In this document: positions 44,797-56,560 of the stretch, one piece after another
Layout: each line of letters opens with the position of its first letter
Position numbering within the stretch: position 1 is the stretch's first letter
NCBI GenBank assembly: GCA_019614645.1
Contig: JABWDB010000007.1
Location: 3,162,001 to 3,226,000 of the forward strand
DNA: 64,000 bases
Origin: Stratiolaelaps scimitus
Taxonomy: Eukaryota > Arthropoda > Arachnida > Mesostigmata > Laelapidae
Direction of reading: 5' to 3'
Made by a program: the position numbers and the translations under genes
Notes under the pieces: model-generated
What the model saw: only the letters and a program-made list of their open reading frames with translations
Databases searched by the model: none
What the model was told of the DNA's origin: nothing

Positions 44797-44876
44797 TGTG
44801 ACATATAAGAGAGCTTAAGCATTGTAAAATTGCAGCTCCTTTAATAAACCAATAAAGCTTTACCTTTACCTTTACC
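44797..44876 (+). mobile_element. SINE-A copy 4, 5'-truncated with (TTTACC)3 end
   Basis: Starts inside the body at ATGTGACATATAAGAG, with the tRNA-like head missing. The tail is the family standard: GAGC at 44811-44814, CTTAAGCATTG, AAAATTGCAG, GCTC at 44835-44838, CTTTAATAAACCAATAAAG. It ends in three TTTACC units (44859-44876), the clearest view of the family's terminal repeat. Truncation at the 5' end fits copying by a LINE reverse transcriptase. Confidence 0.88.
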
Positions 44877-45092
44877 CCATTAGAGAACTCTGAAGGGATG
44901 CACGGGGTGATCTCGAACCCAAAAGGGTAGTGGTTTAGTGGGTATTCTCTTAATACTAACACCTGTAAGGTTTAGCCCCATACTTTGACCCCAACATATG
45001 AACTGTTCTGGGTGCTTGAGTTAGCACGTCAATGCACTTGCACCTATCTTGTAGAAGAAATAGAACCGAGATCAGTGAACGAAAAGTTCCGT
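44877..45092. other. unannotated DNA
   Basis: No recognised feature between SINE-A copy 4 and SINE-C copy 2. Confidence 0.3.
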
Positions 45093-45210
45093 AGGCGTTT
45101 TGTAATCTGCGTCAACCCTGCACTGGGTCGGCCCACTTTTACGGAGATTCGAATGTCTTTGATGGTGTCTGTGCGTTCGAAGAAAATTTCCTCCTCTCAA
45201 AACAAAAAAA
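45093..45210 (+). mobile_element. SINE-C copy 2, 5' part replaced or lost
   Basis: From AGGCGTTTTG onward it follows the family: CACTGGGTCGGCCCAC, GGAGATTCGAATGTC (intact B-box-like core), GAAGAAAATTTCCTCC, then an A-rich end at 45199-45210. Upstream of 45093 the family sequence is not recognisable. SINE-B copy 2 begins 20 bases downstream. Confidence 0.7.
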
Positions 45211-45230
45211 GTATAGGACAGATTGTCGAG

Positions 45231-45390
45231 CTCGATGCGTGGTGGTGCATTCGCGTGCACCTTGCAATCGAAGGAGGCACGGGTTTGATCCGTACCGTTT
45301 CACATTTGTATTTGATGGGGTCCGTCTTATGAGGCAATGCCGAGGGCAGTTGTACCGTGGACGTTAAATGTTGGCTGTGAGTTAGCCCCG
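45231..45390 (+). mobile_element. SINE-B copy 2
   Basis: A tRNA-like head (CTCGATGCGTGGTGGTGCAT, later GCACGGGTTTGATCCG as B-box) is followed by the family body CACATTTG, GGGGTCCGTCTTATGA, GTACCGTGGACGTTAAATG and the end GTTGGCTGTGAGTTAGCCCC. It is the longest plus-strand copy. No poly-A and no evident target duplication. Close to SINE-C copy 2, so one may have inserted next to the other. Confidence 0.7.
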
Positions 45391-46578
45391 CAAGTGTGCT
45401 TTAGTAGATAGGGTAGATTAAAACACAATACTATTGGTACAAACGGCGCCTCTAGATCTTGATTCTGTTTAGCCTAGTTAGACGACTTGAACAAGTTGAT
45501 TTAGAATATGTAAAATCAATTATCACAGAACACTTTGAATAAGTTCAATTTATTACAAATGACATTCATACCAGTGATTAAAGTGCAACACAATCATCAC
45601 ATCACATCTTTTCAGCTAATTGTGCATCTTCCAATTTGCATACAAACACATGTGATTCGCAGCCTAGAACGAACGGCGCGAAACAGCAAAGCCTTCGTTG
45701 CACCGAAACAGAGAAGCAGAATCGGATAGAGGCGTTGCACGTACCGGCACGATTCTAGCGTCTCCTTGAAGAAAAATGCTCAACATTTAAGTGGAGTACG
45801 ACGACAGCAGCATCGGCTCAAACGTATCAGAGGACACTTTAGCGGTTCGCCTCATATTATCCACTTGTCCACGGCCTGCTCCAGATCACTTAGTTGTATC
45901 AAAACACTTCCCGCAAAACCTCGGCACTCACTTCACCTAAGGGTGAACCCGACTAAATCGCTTTTTGAAATTGTACGCACGTCTCTCGCGTTTTGCGCCA
46001 ACCAGACTCGAACTGACTGAACTCCCAAGTGGCTTCGAGCGGCTTCCAGTTATTTTGTCAAGGCGACTAAGCAAAATTCTTTGCACGTCGTCTCGATCAA
46101 ACTGAAGGCGTTCGACTTCGGGTGTCTCAGTGAAATGCGTAAATCTGACTCTACCGTGTTGAAGAAGTTCCGGGCAAGAATCGCAACGCGATTGTCCTTT
46201 TCGAGATCGACGCTGCTGGTCATTATCTGGCCGCCATCTCGTGTACGGTTCTTTTAAAGCGAAAGCTTTATGCGTAAACAGCTTCATTGGAGTTTCGCTA
46301 TCCACCTGCCTCGTCCTCCCTGTTCGGACATAGTTTTCAAAGAGCCGAATTCTGTAATAATAATAATGACAATTGTAATTGGCCATTGTAAATAATACTG
46401 CAGGAACGAATCATCAGCTTTGAATTTTAGAGTTTGTGGCACCGTTCGATCAGATTGTTTTCAGTTGGCGGCCGAAGGCCAACTCCATCTTCCATCAGAT
46501 ACTTCTCACCGCTTATTGTCCGTAGTGTGGTAGCACTAGTGAAATAAACGTTGAGCCTGAAGTCTAGTCGATTTTGAG
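45391..46578. other. unannotated DNA with one 149-codon minus frame
   Basis: The frame at 45937-46386 (minus) is charged and contains RWRPDNDQQRRSRKG and CDSCPELLQHGRVRF but no domain I recognise. It could be a decayed mobile-element protein, an exon, or chance. Confidence 0.3.
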
Positions 46579-46740
46579 AGCTGACAACCCAGCGAACATT
46601 TATCGTCCACGGTACAATTGCTTTCGGCCTTGTTTCACAAGACGGACCCCTTAAATGCAAATGGGCAACGGTGAGAATCGAATCCGTGCACCTACGTATC
46701 TAATTCGATTGTCAGACGCCCACGATGCGTCACCTCACCG
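46579..46740 (-). mobile_element. SINE-B copy 3 with the best tRNA-like head
   Basis: Minus strand: GGTGAGGTGACGCATCG (A-box region), GGCGTCTGACAATCGAATTA, then GCACGGATTCGATTCTCACC (B-box), where the first GGTGAG can pair with the last CTCACC like an acceptor stem. The body follows: CATTTGCATTT, GGGGTCCGTCTTGTGA, GTACCGTGGACGATAAATG. This is the copy that best supports a tRNA origin. No poly-A tail. Confidence 0.72.
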
Positions 46741-48722
46741 GGACTCGGGCTCGGCACTGGAGTTTAGCCACTTGAAATATATCAGAAATTTACATTTTCG
46801 AATACACTCAGCCGTCAAAGCGACGGCCACTTGCGCAAGCTCTAGCGCACTGTAACACCGAAAATGCATGTAGCAATATGTCAGTGGGAAGAACATCAAT
46901 TAAATAGTTCGTCAAAGTTTGGCCTTTCCAAGTTCTCAATGAAATGTTGGCTCAAGCATAGGGCCCTCTGTTGAGTGTCTCGGGTCAACACGAACTACCA
47001 AAGCGTCGAGATCAATAATTCATAAAACTTCGCGGCAGCTGTGGTCACGGATAGTGTCTTGCGACTGTGGAATCAACTCCTCGCCGCCATGCGTACCGGA
47101 TGAGCTCCTATTACTCGTTAATTTCAGGCAGTAGCTTGAATTTATAACTCTCCGAAATAATCTATAAGTAAACTCATTTCTATGACATTCTTATAATTTT
47201 CTGCTACAATATTTGCGGAGCTTATTCCATGGCAATATGCGTCGATGCCATCTCTAATGTTTGGATCTCTTGTTCATTTGGTAAAAGCTCGTGTCAACTT
47301 TAATATCGAAATTATTTAGAAATTGGCCATGTTCTTAAACAAAATGCCCACAGACACTTATTTCGATACAATCTTCAGAAGATTGACCTAGTCGATTACA
47401 CCTCTATGCCTCTGTTCCTGTATACTACTGCTTTAATGCACGTACACGAATGTACAAAGTTAAGAGTCAATATTTATCAGTGGACACTGGCTGCTTTGCG
47501 TACTTGCTTCATTAATGCCTTCTACATCTATTTCTTCACAACGTATGTATTACAGACAAATGTCATAATCCCACAAGCTGATAGTATTGCTGCTATAAAA
47601 CATATTTACTCACTGACAATTGTTGCTCTATAATTTTCAGTTACATAGTCGGGTAGGTAGGCGTAGCGGTTGCTTCATCAGTGTCTATACCAGAGAGGAC
47701 AAGGTGGGATACAGCGGAGATCCCTTGAGTTGGTAAGCATTCGAGCCTTACGAAAAGGGTTTTGCAGTACAGGCAGATTACACGGGTGTGTCACACATCA
47801 ATGACGTGCCTGCTACGCATCTGCGCGCGGACACCGTCCGACGTATTCAATGGACAAGTTCGGCGTCGGATCTCGCCGACTTGTGGGAAATTCTTATAAT
47901 TTTTATTCTCATTACTAGGTATGTAGAATTGAGTTCGAAGCTATCATCAAGACTATCGTTATTTTACGGTGGCGGGTGGTCTCTGCCGGGGAGGTAGAAA
48001 GACCGAGGGAAAAGGTCTTACACTTCTTCTCCATCAGGATATGGATCCTGCCAATGAATGGACCGATGCCTCTGTAGCCCTGCTAGGCTTCGTCTCTCCC
48101 GATCTTACACCCCCTCATTCTCGCTTAAGTTGTCAGCAATTTTGTGCCAGGCACTCTGAGCGAATCCTCCTTCAAAGCCTCCCTCTTTCAAAACGCGCCG
48201 TGGGCGCGGGGGCTTGGGGGCAAGATCAGATGGGAAAATTGCGTCGAAACGAACGGGGATCAGCCGAAATCCCTTCATCACTCTTCATTTCAGAGCGCTA
48301 CGGAAACCCCAGCCTGGAGAGGTATAAAGAGAGAGAGAGAGAGCGAAGGAGAGAGCAGATGGAGAAATACGTCCCGTTGCCACGGACAAAGTTAATCATC
48401 AGATTTCAGTCAGCCCCAGAGTTCGGCTATTCTGAAGGGTCCGAGGAATGACGTCCGAGAGGGTGGCGGGTTAGGGGGTTCACCCGGAGAATGACTAGGA
48501 CCTCGGCTTCAGCAAGTCGGCATCCGTCAGGTCAAAAACCTCTTTATTCAACGATGCTGTTTACTTCAGTGATCATGTTAATGATAATGACTTGGTTTTT
48601 GACAGAATTTATAATTGATACTGAACAATAACATCGATGTTGAGTTTTGAAAGAGAAACTACGGAGGATTGCAAAAACAATAGATAACGGCAAAATTATT
48701 TGACGTACATTGCCAATGAATT
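46741..48722. other. unannotated DNA
   Basis: A 160-codon plus frame at 47969-48451 crosses a GAGA run (48330-48348), and an 83-codon overlapping frame reads the same DNA; neither shows a known domain. Nothing else recognised. Confidence 0.3.
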
Positions 48723-48914
48723 AGCACATTGCTAAGTGATACACTCTCAGCAGAGGATGGTATTAGCAGGCAGAGGCGTTTTGCCATCCACGTCAACTCC
48801 CCTGCACTGGATCGGCCCAGTTTCATGGAGATTCGAATGTCTCTGGTGGTATCCGTGCGTTTGAAGAAAATTTCCTCCTCTCACAAAAAAAAGAAAAAAA
48901 AAGCACATTGCTAA
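48723..48914 (+). mobile_element. SINE-C copy 3, complete with 13-bp target duplication
   Basis: AGCACATTGCTAA at 48723-48735 recurs at 48902-48914 and brackets an insertion of about 166 bp. It runs from GTGATACACTCTCAGCAG to an A-rich tail (48884-48901, interrupted once by G). Internal landmarks: TTAGCAGGCAGAGG (A-box candidate), CACTGGATCGGCCCA, GGAGATTCGAATGTC (B-box candidate), GAAGAAAATTTCCTCC. The coincident 5' end with copy 1 and the perfect duplication show a complete non-autonomous element moved by target-primed reverse transcription, probably with a poly-A-using LINE such as LINE-B or LINE-C. Confidence 0.9.
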
Positions 48915-50240
48915 ATCAAATATAGGTATTAGCAACAATTGATATTGTATTATAATTTATAACTAACACATGAAGCTAGATCGGCAATATACGCAACACC
49001 CGCTACAATCATCGACAGTGAAGCACCTTGGTTGTAGTTTATGTCCAATTCGTTTCAATGGAAAAGCCTTTGGGCGTTGTTCTCCGTGGCTTCGGACGAG
49101 CTCTTCTAAGTTTTTGTTTTTTAAGTATCAGCCTCGGCTTACTCTATAAGCGACACGACTCGAGTCCGCAGCTATAAAATGGTGATCTTGCACTAGATGG
49201 CTTCAGAGCAGCGGTTTGGACTACTCCCTTTTATACAACACAGCATCGATGCGTACTACCGCTGTTGTAGACTAGCTTAAAGTCTATTTGGATGAAACGC
49301 TCTAAACATTGGACAAAATCCCACGATGGCCGCTTTAATGCACCATAACTAAGTTACGACTGTTGGGAAAAGTAATTACCCCGTTCCCCCAGTTCTACCC
49401 TGAGCCACCGATCTCCCCAAATTCAAAGTTAGAGAATAACTCAGCCTGAAACCAAACAAGATATCCTGCTGCGGCCGATCGAGTAGGTTACGCTAGTGGG
49501 GAAATAAAGGCTCATATTTACGACTCATCCCTTGGTACTGGCCGCGCACGCAGTAATGAGGAGAATGCAGTAGATACAGATAGCGATACGAGACGAAATT
49601 AGCTAATATCTCATCCCAATTCTGGGCTTCTGTGATTTATTTACTGGAAAAATGGTTACTGTTAATGAGCATCGGGCCCGTCAAAGGGCTGCGGGCTATC
49701 ACATCATCACGACACTACGATATTCCAACTGCATCTACATGCAAACCTGCAAATATAATCAATTTCTAATTAGTCCTCTATACCTTATCTGAAATCTGAT
49801 ATGGTCGACTAAGTTGCTGACGAAATCGAAAAATCTTTCCGGTACTATTCCCGATCAGTAGAAATTGCATTACGAGAAATAGCCTCACGGAACTTTGAAG
49901 TATTATCTCATTATTTGTTAATATCTCGTCTTAAACGAATAATTTTCTTTTGTATAGGGGTATTCAGGCTGTTCGGCAACTAGTGCAGTCTTGTGGGAGA
50001 CCAAGCATTCCAGCAACTAAATATGATGCTACATTTAATATGTATTGGTAGAACTGAAAAAAAAGAAAAATACTGCAGGGAAAGGTCACCTTTTGGACGG
50101 TTTTTTTACTTAGTCCCCATAGGTTTGCGCTACTTTCCGAACACTCTGTGTGTATATAGATATATACGTGTGTTTGCGCGCTCCGAAAGTATAATTTTTT
50201 TCAAATGCTACCTAAAAATCCCACCATTCTCTTCCGGGGA
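48915..50240. other. unannotated DNA
   Basis: AT-leaning, no element or gene recognised. Confidence 0.3.
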
Positions 50241-51330
50241 CCTCCCCTGGTCACTCGGTCGGGTAGAACAGGACACGGCCTTCCTAGGTAGGCCAGTCAG
50301 GCACTACTGCGCTCTCACCCGTCCGCTGTCTCGTTTGACTTCCAGGACCCCAGGGTCGACATCCTTTCACCGTGGCCCAACTATCCTCCCTACACTACCA
50401 GTCCGATTCAATCAGCATGCAGGTACGTGCACCACATAAAGCAGAAGCCGAGTCCCCGCGCGAAGCGAGGCCGAGTTGGCAGCCACGCTATATCTCGGCC
50501 CCTTTCCTCTTCCATGTGTGTGCTCGAAAGTACGTTTGTTCGAACGTACGCACATCGGACGTCTACGAGATGTCGGGCGTGTCAGTCACTCAGCACGCAA
50601 CGCAACGGTAATGGAGGACCAGCCTAGCGTCGACGCGGACAGAGAAGAGGTGGGGACGCGTTATCGCGCTCGTGCGAGCTACCCGACCCTAGTTGAAACT
50701 CGCCCGCGCCTCGACGGGTTAATCGGCGAAAGCGGCGGGGCACAGCCAGCAAAAGTCACGAGAAAAACATCATGCAAAAAGCAGCTGCAGCAGAGGAAGC
50801 GGCAGCTAGTCAGCCGGCTGCCTGCCAGCGACAGAGATGCGAGCGTAGCGGACCAGCGGCAGAGAGCTATTCCCGGCCGGCCAGAAGACTCGAAAAGGTT
50901 CGCGCCTGGCGAGGAATCGCGAGGAATAGGCTGACCCTCTTTCGTTCGTTATTTTTCTTCACGTGTTCGTTTGTTTCTCTTGGAGGGCGCAAAGGGCGAG
51001 ATAGGCAGAGGCCACTCACTCGTTGAGAAGATATCACCCCTCGTATCAGCGAAGGTTAGTGTCAGGAAGAACGAAGAGAAAAACGCCGGGGACGAGGCGT
51101 CTCCAGAAATAGAATCGGCGTCATCTGGGCCCCGCCACGGGGCGGCGCGAAGCTGGTGAATGAGGTCACGCTGACGTCGTGAGGTTGTAGCCAGAACGAG
51201 CGGTCGGGAAGCCGACACACAACGAGGACAACAACCCCTCTCCCCCCCTTCACCGAAGTGCCGGCAACTACCATAATATAGAACAAGAGAGAGGCAATTT
51301 CGTTTGATTGGATTAGAACAGAACGCAAAC
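50241..51330. other. GC-rich stretch, no gene recognised
   Basis: The longest CpG-rich region of the window. A 152-codon plus frame (50476-50934) and 123-141-codon minus frames (50949-51433) compete. The plus frame has a charged, glutamine/arginine-rich second half (KKQLQQRKRQL) over a GCAG-rich patch. No conserved domain is visible and no convincing splice pattern was established. A 5' exon with promoter is possible. Confidence 0.3.
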
Positions 51331-52561
51331 CCGACGACGGCCTTTGAGGCCGTCGACGCCACTGAAAACACCAATGGCTTTTAGTTCTCCAGAAGCCACA
51401 TCGCATAGCCCACTTCACTCCTGCTATGGGCAACGCAACTGTACCGCTTCTGGGATCGCGCCAAAAGCTGCTATCATAGAGATGTTATCCATCTGGGCCA
51501 TCGGTGTGGCGTTTTTGAATGGGTGCGTATATGTAAATGTATGTGTTGTTTCCTCATTGGGTGAATCATTTAACGGTGCCACAAGGATGGCTCCGAATTC
51601 AAGTGAATTGCAGTGGAACATATGGCCATGCTGCTGTTCTCCATTCACACGTTATAGCTGTCTTGTACGATCCTATCTTCTAGATTGGTACTCGCCCCAG
51701 TATCTTGACTTTCATTCATATTACAGTTGCGTGTACCAATAGGTAGAACATACTGAATGGGCGATTGCGACATATTGCCTTTATCATATCTTAACACGTA
51801 TATGTATCTCCATTTTCGTGACTGAATAATTTAGCATCGATATTGCAGGGTGTCGATAGTTCGTTTAAATGCTTTGATTGCCCAGGTTAAACCGTGTCCG
51901 TATAGTTGTTTATTCGTAGGTTGTTTATTGATTGTGAACGTATTATGCTTCACGTACAAACACGTCGTCATGCATCCGGCAGATGAGCTATGTCTCTATC
52001 ACAGACGAGTATGTACACTCCGCAGTTATAATGCCTCAACTCTCTGATTCATCGCTGCATCAGTGTCACGCTACGGTGGTGATGTTTTCGCCGAGATGTC
52101 GGAGTTGAAACAGAGTTGAACGTACAAAAGCAATCGATGAACTCTGACAAAAAAAAAACGTCTCCTACTTGCTGATCAGATTGTGCCTGAAAAGCCAGCA
52201 GAACTAAAATTCTGTGTTGTGATTTCTTGCTGTGCTCATTCGGCATCCACTTCTAATGTTTATAGTTCTTTGCTGGCGAACTCTAAATTTACCTAGGAGT
52301 TTAAGGATGAGAGCAGCAGATCTGAGACACTTAACCCTAACAATAGGAACTGATGAGTTGTTTGACTTTATTTTCAACTTGATTACCGCTAGCGTAAGAA
52401 AGGATTTGTTCGAAAATCGACACCACGTTTTCAGCTTACGAGGAACTTTCAACAATGGTGAATCGTGAGAATTGTAGACTCATGTAATACAGCAAATATA
52501 TGATAGAATACGAGACATAATATTTACCCCTTCATTTACAGTAAATGACGACATTAATAAT
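51331..52561. other. unannotated DNA
   Basis: A 132-codon plus frame (51344-51742) is cysteine- and serine-rich without a domain; the DNA becomes AT-rich after 51750. Confidence 0.3.
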
Positions 52562-52580
52562 TATATATATATATATATAT
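52562..52580. repeat. (TA)n microsatellite
   Basis: TA array of 19 bases followed by AGAGGAAGG. Confidence 0.9.
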
Positions 52581-55021
52581 AGAGGAAGGATTTATTATAA
52601 TATATTAAACGTTACAATAGGTCGGAATTTCTAGGGATTATGGGGGTGGGGGGGGTGAGGACGACAACGTCCCGAGGAAGGCGATGGCATTGCCTCTCTG
52701 CATATATATATAATGGAATACGAATATTTATTGTACAAAATAACAAGTTTACCATAATCAGCCGTTCTATACAACAGCACGGCCTACTGACGATCAGATC
52801 CTTAACAGCAGATCACGTATGGTAAAGAAAGGAGTGGTTAAATCAGTTGGCGCTATTTCAGAATAATTTTATAGCCTTGAGCTGACGTCGGCGCCCCCAC
52901 CAATGAGGGCACTGTCGTGAAGACTCCTCTGATCCCTCGTGATACTGCTTTCATTTCTTGGCATATAGTCATCCCCTGGAACGGTTTTCCGATCTCGCTA
53001 TTAATTCGCGGCTCGAACCGGGGGGCACTCAATGAGAATGGGCGCAGTAGCGTGGGTGATTATTGCCGAACCTTCTGAAGACCATTTCCAGCTTAGCGCG
53101 CGCACCGCTAATCCTTCGGGAAGGACCCAAACGGCGACAAAGCTTCCCTTGGGGTCCGCTTCATTTGCTTGTCCCCTGCTTCCGTAAACGGTACGGAGAA
53201 GCCACAGCTTTCCAAACTGCTCCGTAACGTTTAAACCATCGCCAGCTATCGCGAGTGCAGAATCGAAATCGCTCAATACACGTTTATAACACGCGCCTTT
53301 CAAACACGACAGTATTTGAGTTCTGCATGAGAATACACTCCTATATGTATTCCATATAGTGTTCGTAGTGCACTTGAAATTGAGTCAATTATCGCTCTAC
53401 GCCGACGTAAAGTATTCCCCATCGTTTGTTGCAATCAATATTTACCCCTTGAAATTACGCTATTCAATATTCGCTTCGGCCTGTCATCAACGCGACGTCT
53501 CCACCGATCACGAATCGCTTGAGAACGAGATCCATTCGAGCAGAAGCAGAAAACAAACAACCGGGCGCTTCTCTCGCTATACCACAAGCGCGTGGGGTCT
53601 GCGTACGCCAACGCCGCGAATTGGACGACGCCCGAGAAACACAGAAATTTTCCAGACACCTGTACACCGGTATCTGGCGGAAGGGGCGGCGCGCGTGTGT
53701 GTTTGCATAATACGTATCACATCACACATCTCTCTTCTTCTTTCCAGAGAGCCGAATCCCGTTTCGACGTTTCATAGCAGAGCTTCTCGTTGCTAAGCCT
53801 CAACCGGCGCTGGTCGCTCGGTTGGAGCCCGTCTCCGAATTGGAATAAGTGACCGTCTCCGTTCGACTGTAAGGATCCCGTAAAGTGGATAGCAGTCAGA
53901 CGGCTTAATTTAGTTGAAGTCAAACGAATATACAATGCATCCAGATAGCGCTACGCGAATGTAGCCCCCTTATCGACGAACGTGTGTCAACGCTGCGTAT
54001 CTATTATATTTGAGACGGGCAAATACGCTTGCACCGGTCCAATGTCATGGGCGAACACATAAACAAATGGCATATTCTAATAACGCCTACACTGCTATCC
54101 TCCACGGGCAGTAGTCAGAGCCAACTCTGTCTGCTGATCCCTGCTCTTCGCTCGTGTTCCGATCAGAACGCGGTCAGATGCAGCTGCTGCGGGAGATTGA
54201 CATGTTCTCATACTAGACAGATATACGGTTATTATAAGCACAAACGCGAGTAGCTGCAGCAGGCACACTACACGGTGCATCCAGAGCAATGTTTCATACC
54301 GCTGCAGGCAGCACTGTTAGCGCCAGCACTACGAACACAGGATAACGCAAAAGTGGGTAACGTTCAAAGAGGCAATGCATACGCCAATGACGGCAAAGTG
54401 ACAGCCTGGATACAAATTTAAGTCCACTCAGTTTGTGGTAACTCATAAAAGCCAAGTAACTCGCAATAGAGAGATTGCGTTCGGACTATGGAAGTAGGTT
54501 TTTATGCGTGTGCATTTGAAGGAATCAATGATGATCACGGGTCGTGACAGGCTTAAGTCGGTCTTTAAGCGGTGGTGGCCATGGATGGGCGGCGAATCTG
54601 ATTAGTTTAACGGTTACATCTACCGAAACGAGTTTCGGCGGACAAGAATCCTTTCTGACTTAGGCTGCATTTCAAAATACAGATGGGTGAAACTCTCTCG
54701 CGCAAACCCCGGGAAGTAGTGGTAATTTACCATAGAAAAATGTGCGCGCCCGTCAAAGAATGCTTCGTAATTCCATGAAATATGTTCATTCATTAAATAG
54801 AGTTTAGAAGGATAGTACCATTATACTCGTCGTGTTAAGGTCGGGTTAAATTTGATTAGAGGAGCACCGGATGGCAAACGGCTCTTAACTGGACCGAAAT
54901 TAAATTTCAAGCCAGCCCGAATACGGCGGACGAAGATATTTAGCGAATGGTTTCCTTGAGAGGTCTCAACATGAGAATGTACAATGCGAATGATCATTTA
55001 ATCTATTCCGGAGAGAGCGCG
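52581..55021. other. unannotated DNA
   Basis: Includes a G-rich patch (GGGGGTGGGGGGGGTGAGG at 52640-52658), a 100-codon minus frame (53001-53303) and a GC-richer part (53480-53830) with a 145-codon plus frame opposed by 67-74-codon minus frames. No domain recognised. Confidence 0.3.
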
Positions 55022-55043
55022 TATATATATATATATATATATA
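55022..55043. repeat. (TA)n microsatellite
   Basis: TA array of 22 bases followed by shorter TATA blocks to 55065. Confidence 0.9.
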
Positions 55044-56560
55044 GAATATGTATATATAGATATATGGGATGACCTTAACTGAGTTTCGTGGATTCGCTTC
55101 GGGAATTATAAAATATAGCAGCCTGATCGGTATAGCTTTTGTTTTTAGTAGACTTTGTTCCGTAAAGACGAGCCGCTCAGGCTCCAAAGCCTAATTGGAA
55201 AAGAGTAATTAACCCTGCACTCTCACGCTATCTAGTCCTCACTGAAACGCCTCTTGAAACGTCGACTCATTAATCTAAAACTACACCGGCAGGGGTGGAA
55301 TCGTTTGGGTGGTCATTCAGCCAAGAACACACAGTCTCCCAGAAACTACCACTTTTCCAACCCGATCTGCATCATCGTATGCGACGTATACATATCGGCG
55401 TCGTCAACAAGTATGATGATCCTGGGCGATACTCCATCGTCAAGTAGAGTTTTCCGCTGCCTTTGGACAAATAACTACTATCCTCCGCCAGTAGCCAGCT
55501 ACCAAACAAAACACCGCCGACAACTTCGTCGAGAACCATGCGGCGATAGTTGGGAAAGCGGCCAGATTGTAATCAGATATCAAGGGGGTGTCATTCGGCG
55601 ATGGTTACATGTTTGTCGCCATGTTGTGCGGAGGGTGGGCTCCCACCACGTTCGTCCGTATGTATAGATTTACACGGACTGAGAAAAAAAAGAAGAACAG
55701 TCTATTTGTCGGCTCCCTCGAGAGACCACCTCGACGGGAGCTTGCTCTACGCTTCTCGCCTCGCCGCTGCACTTGGCCACTCGACAGCTGAAACATCGAT
55801 TTGCTCTTGCGATCGCTGCCTCTATAACACGATGCTAATAGTGCCTCTCTGTCTGGCTGCAATATCTCGACTGGAGTCCATCCATATGGTTATACTGTCA
55901 TACGAACAGGCTTGTATTTATTGCAAGGAACGTCCCCTTCCGCTGTTTGAATGCAGGTGCACGCTGCAGTATTGTCGCAACGCCACCTAGCTTGTCGTGT
56001 GTACGGGATATGATTTCTGTGTACATAGACAGTTGTTACCATGGCAGTAGCTAATTACAGTGTTATTATGCTGAAATGGAACATTTACGCGGATAGACAT
56101 TGTAATTGCATCTGACAGAATAATTAGCTTGTACGCTCTGTTGATTTCGAATGCTAACGCTTATAGGTTGGAAATGTAGACATGAGTACAATTTTTCATT
56201 GTCGTTCCACAGCTGAGCACACGCAAAATATTCGTGAAATCTGGCAGAGAATTGTCGAAAACATTTCTCCAAGGACAATCATGGCCATGGCTGCACGGAA
56301 AGCGAACGAACACTGATGGCGTCGAACACGAAAACAACAACAGTGCAAAGCGTGTTAAGCTAGCACGCTTGAACTGTAAAAAAAGTTACCAATGGCAGAA
56401 ACGAAACTAGTGTAAAGGTCACGGTCTGTTGTGGCTGGATACACTTTCGGTGAAGCTCGCTGAAATCCGCTGATTTAAATAACAACGAAAAAGTAAACTC
56501 AGTGCAATGCCTCCAATGTGAAGTCCATATGAAGGCGACGAATCCGACAGCGGCACAAAG
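55044..56560. other. unannotated DNA upstream of LINE-D
   Basis: Overlapping plus frames of 137 and 146 codons (55254-55990) without domains. The 5' end of LINE-D could reach into the last few hundred bases, but I see no boundary. Confidence 0.3.

Noticed and set aside
45937..46386. 149-codon minus-strand frame as a mobile-element protein
   Set aside because: A CxxC and charged segments are present but no known family order of motifs; left as unannotated.
47969..48451. 160-codon plus-strand frame
   Set aside because: It reads through a GAGA simple repeat that yields an RERERR run, and an overlapping frame is also open; low complexity explains it.
50476..50934. 152-codon plus-strand frame as a gene
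   Set aside because: GC-rich DNA lowers stop frequency on all frames, and opposing minus frames just downstream are as long; no domain is visible.
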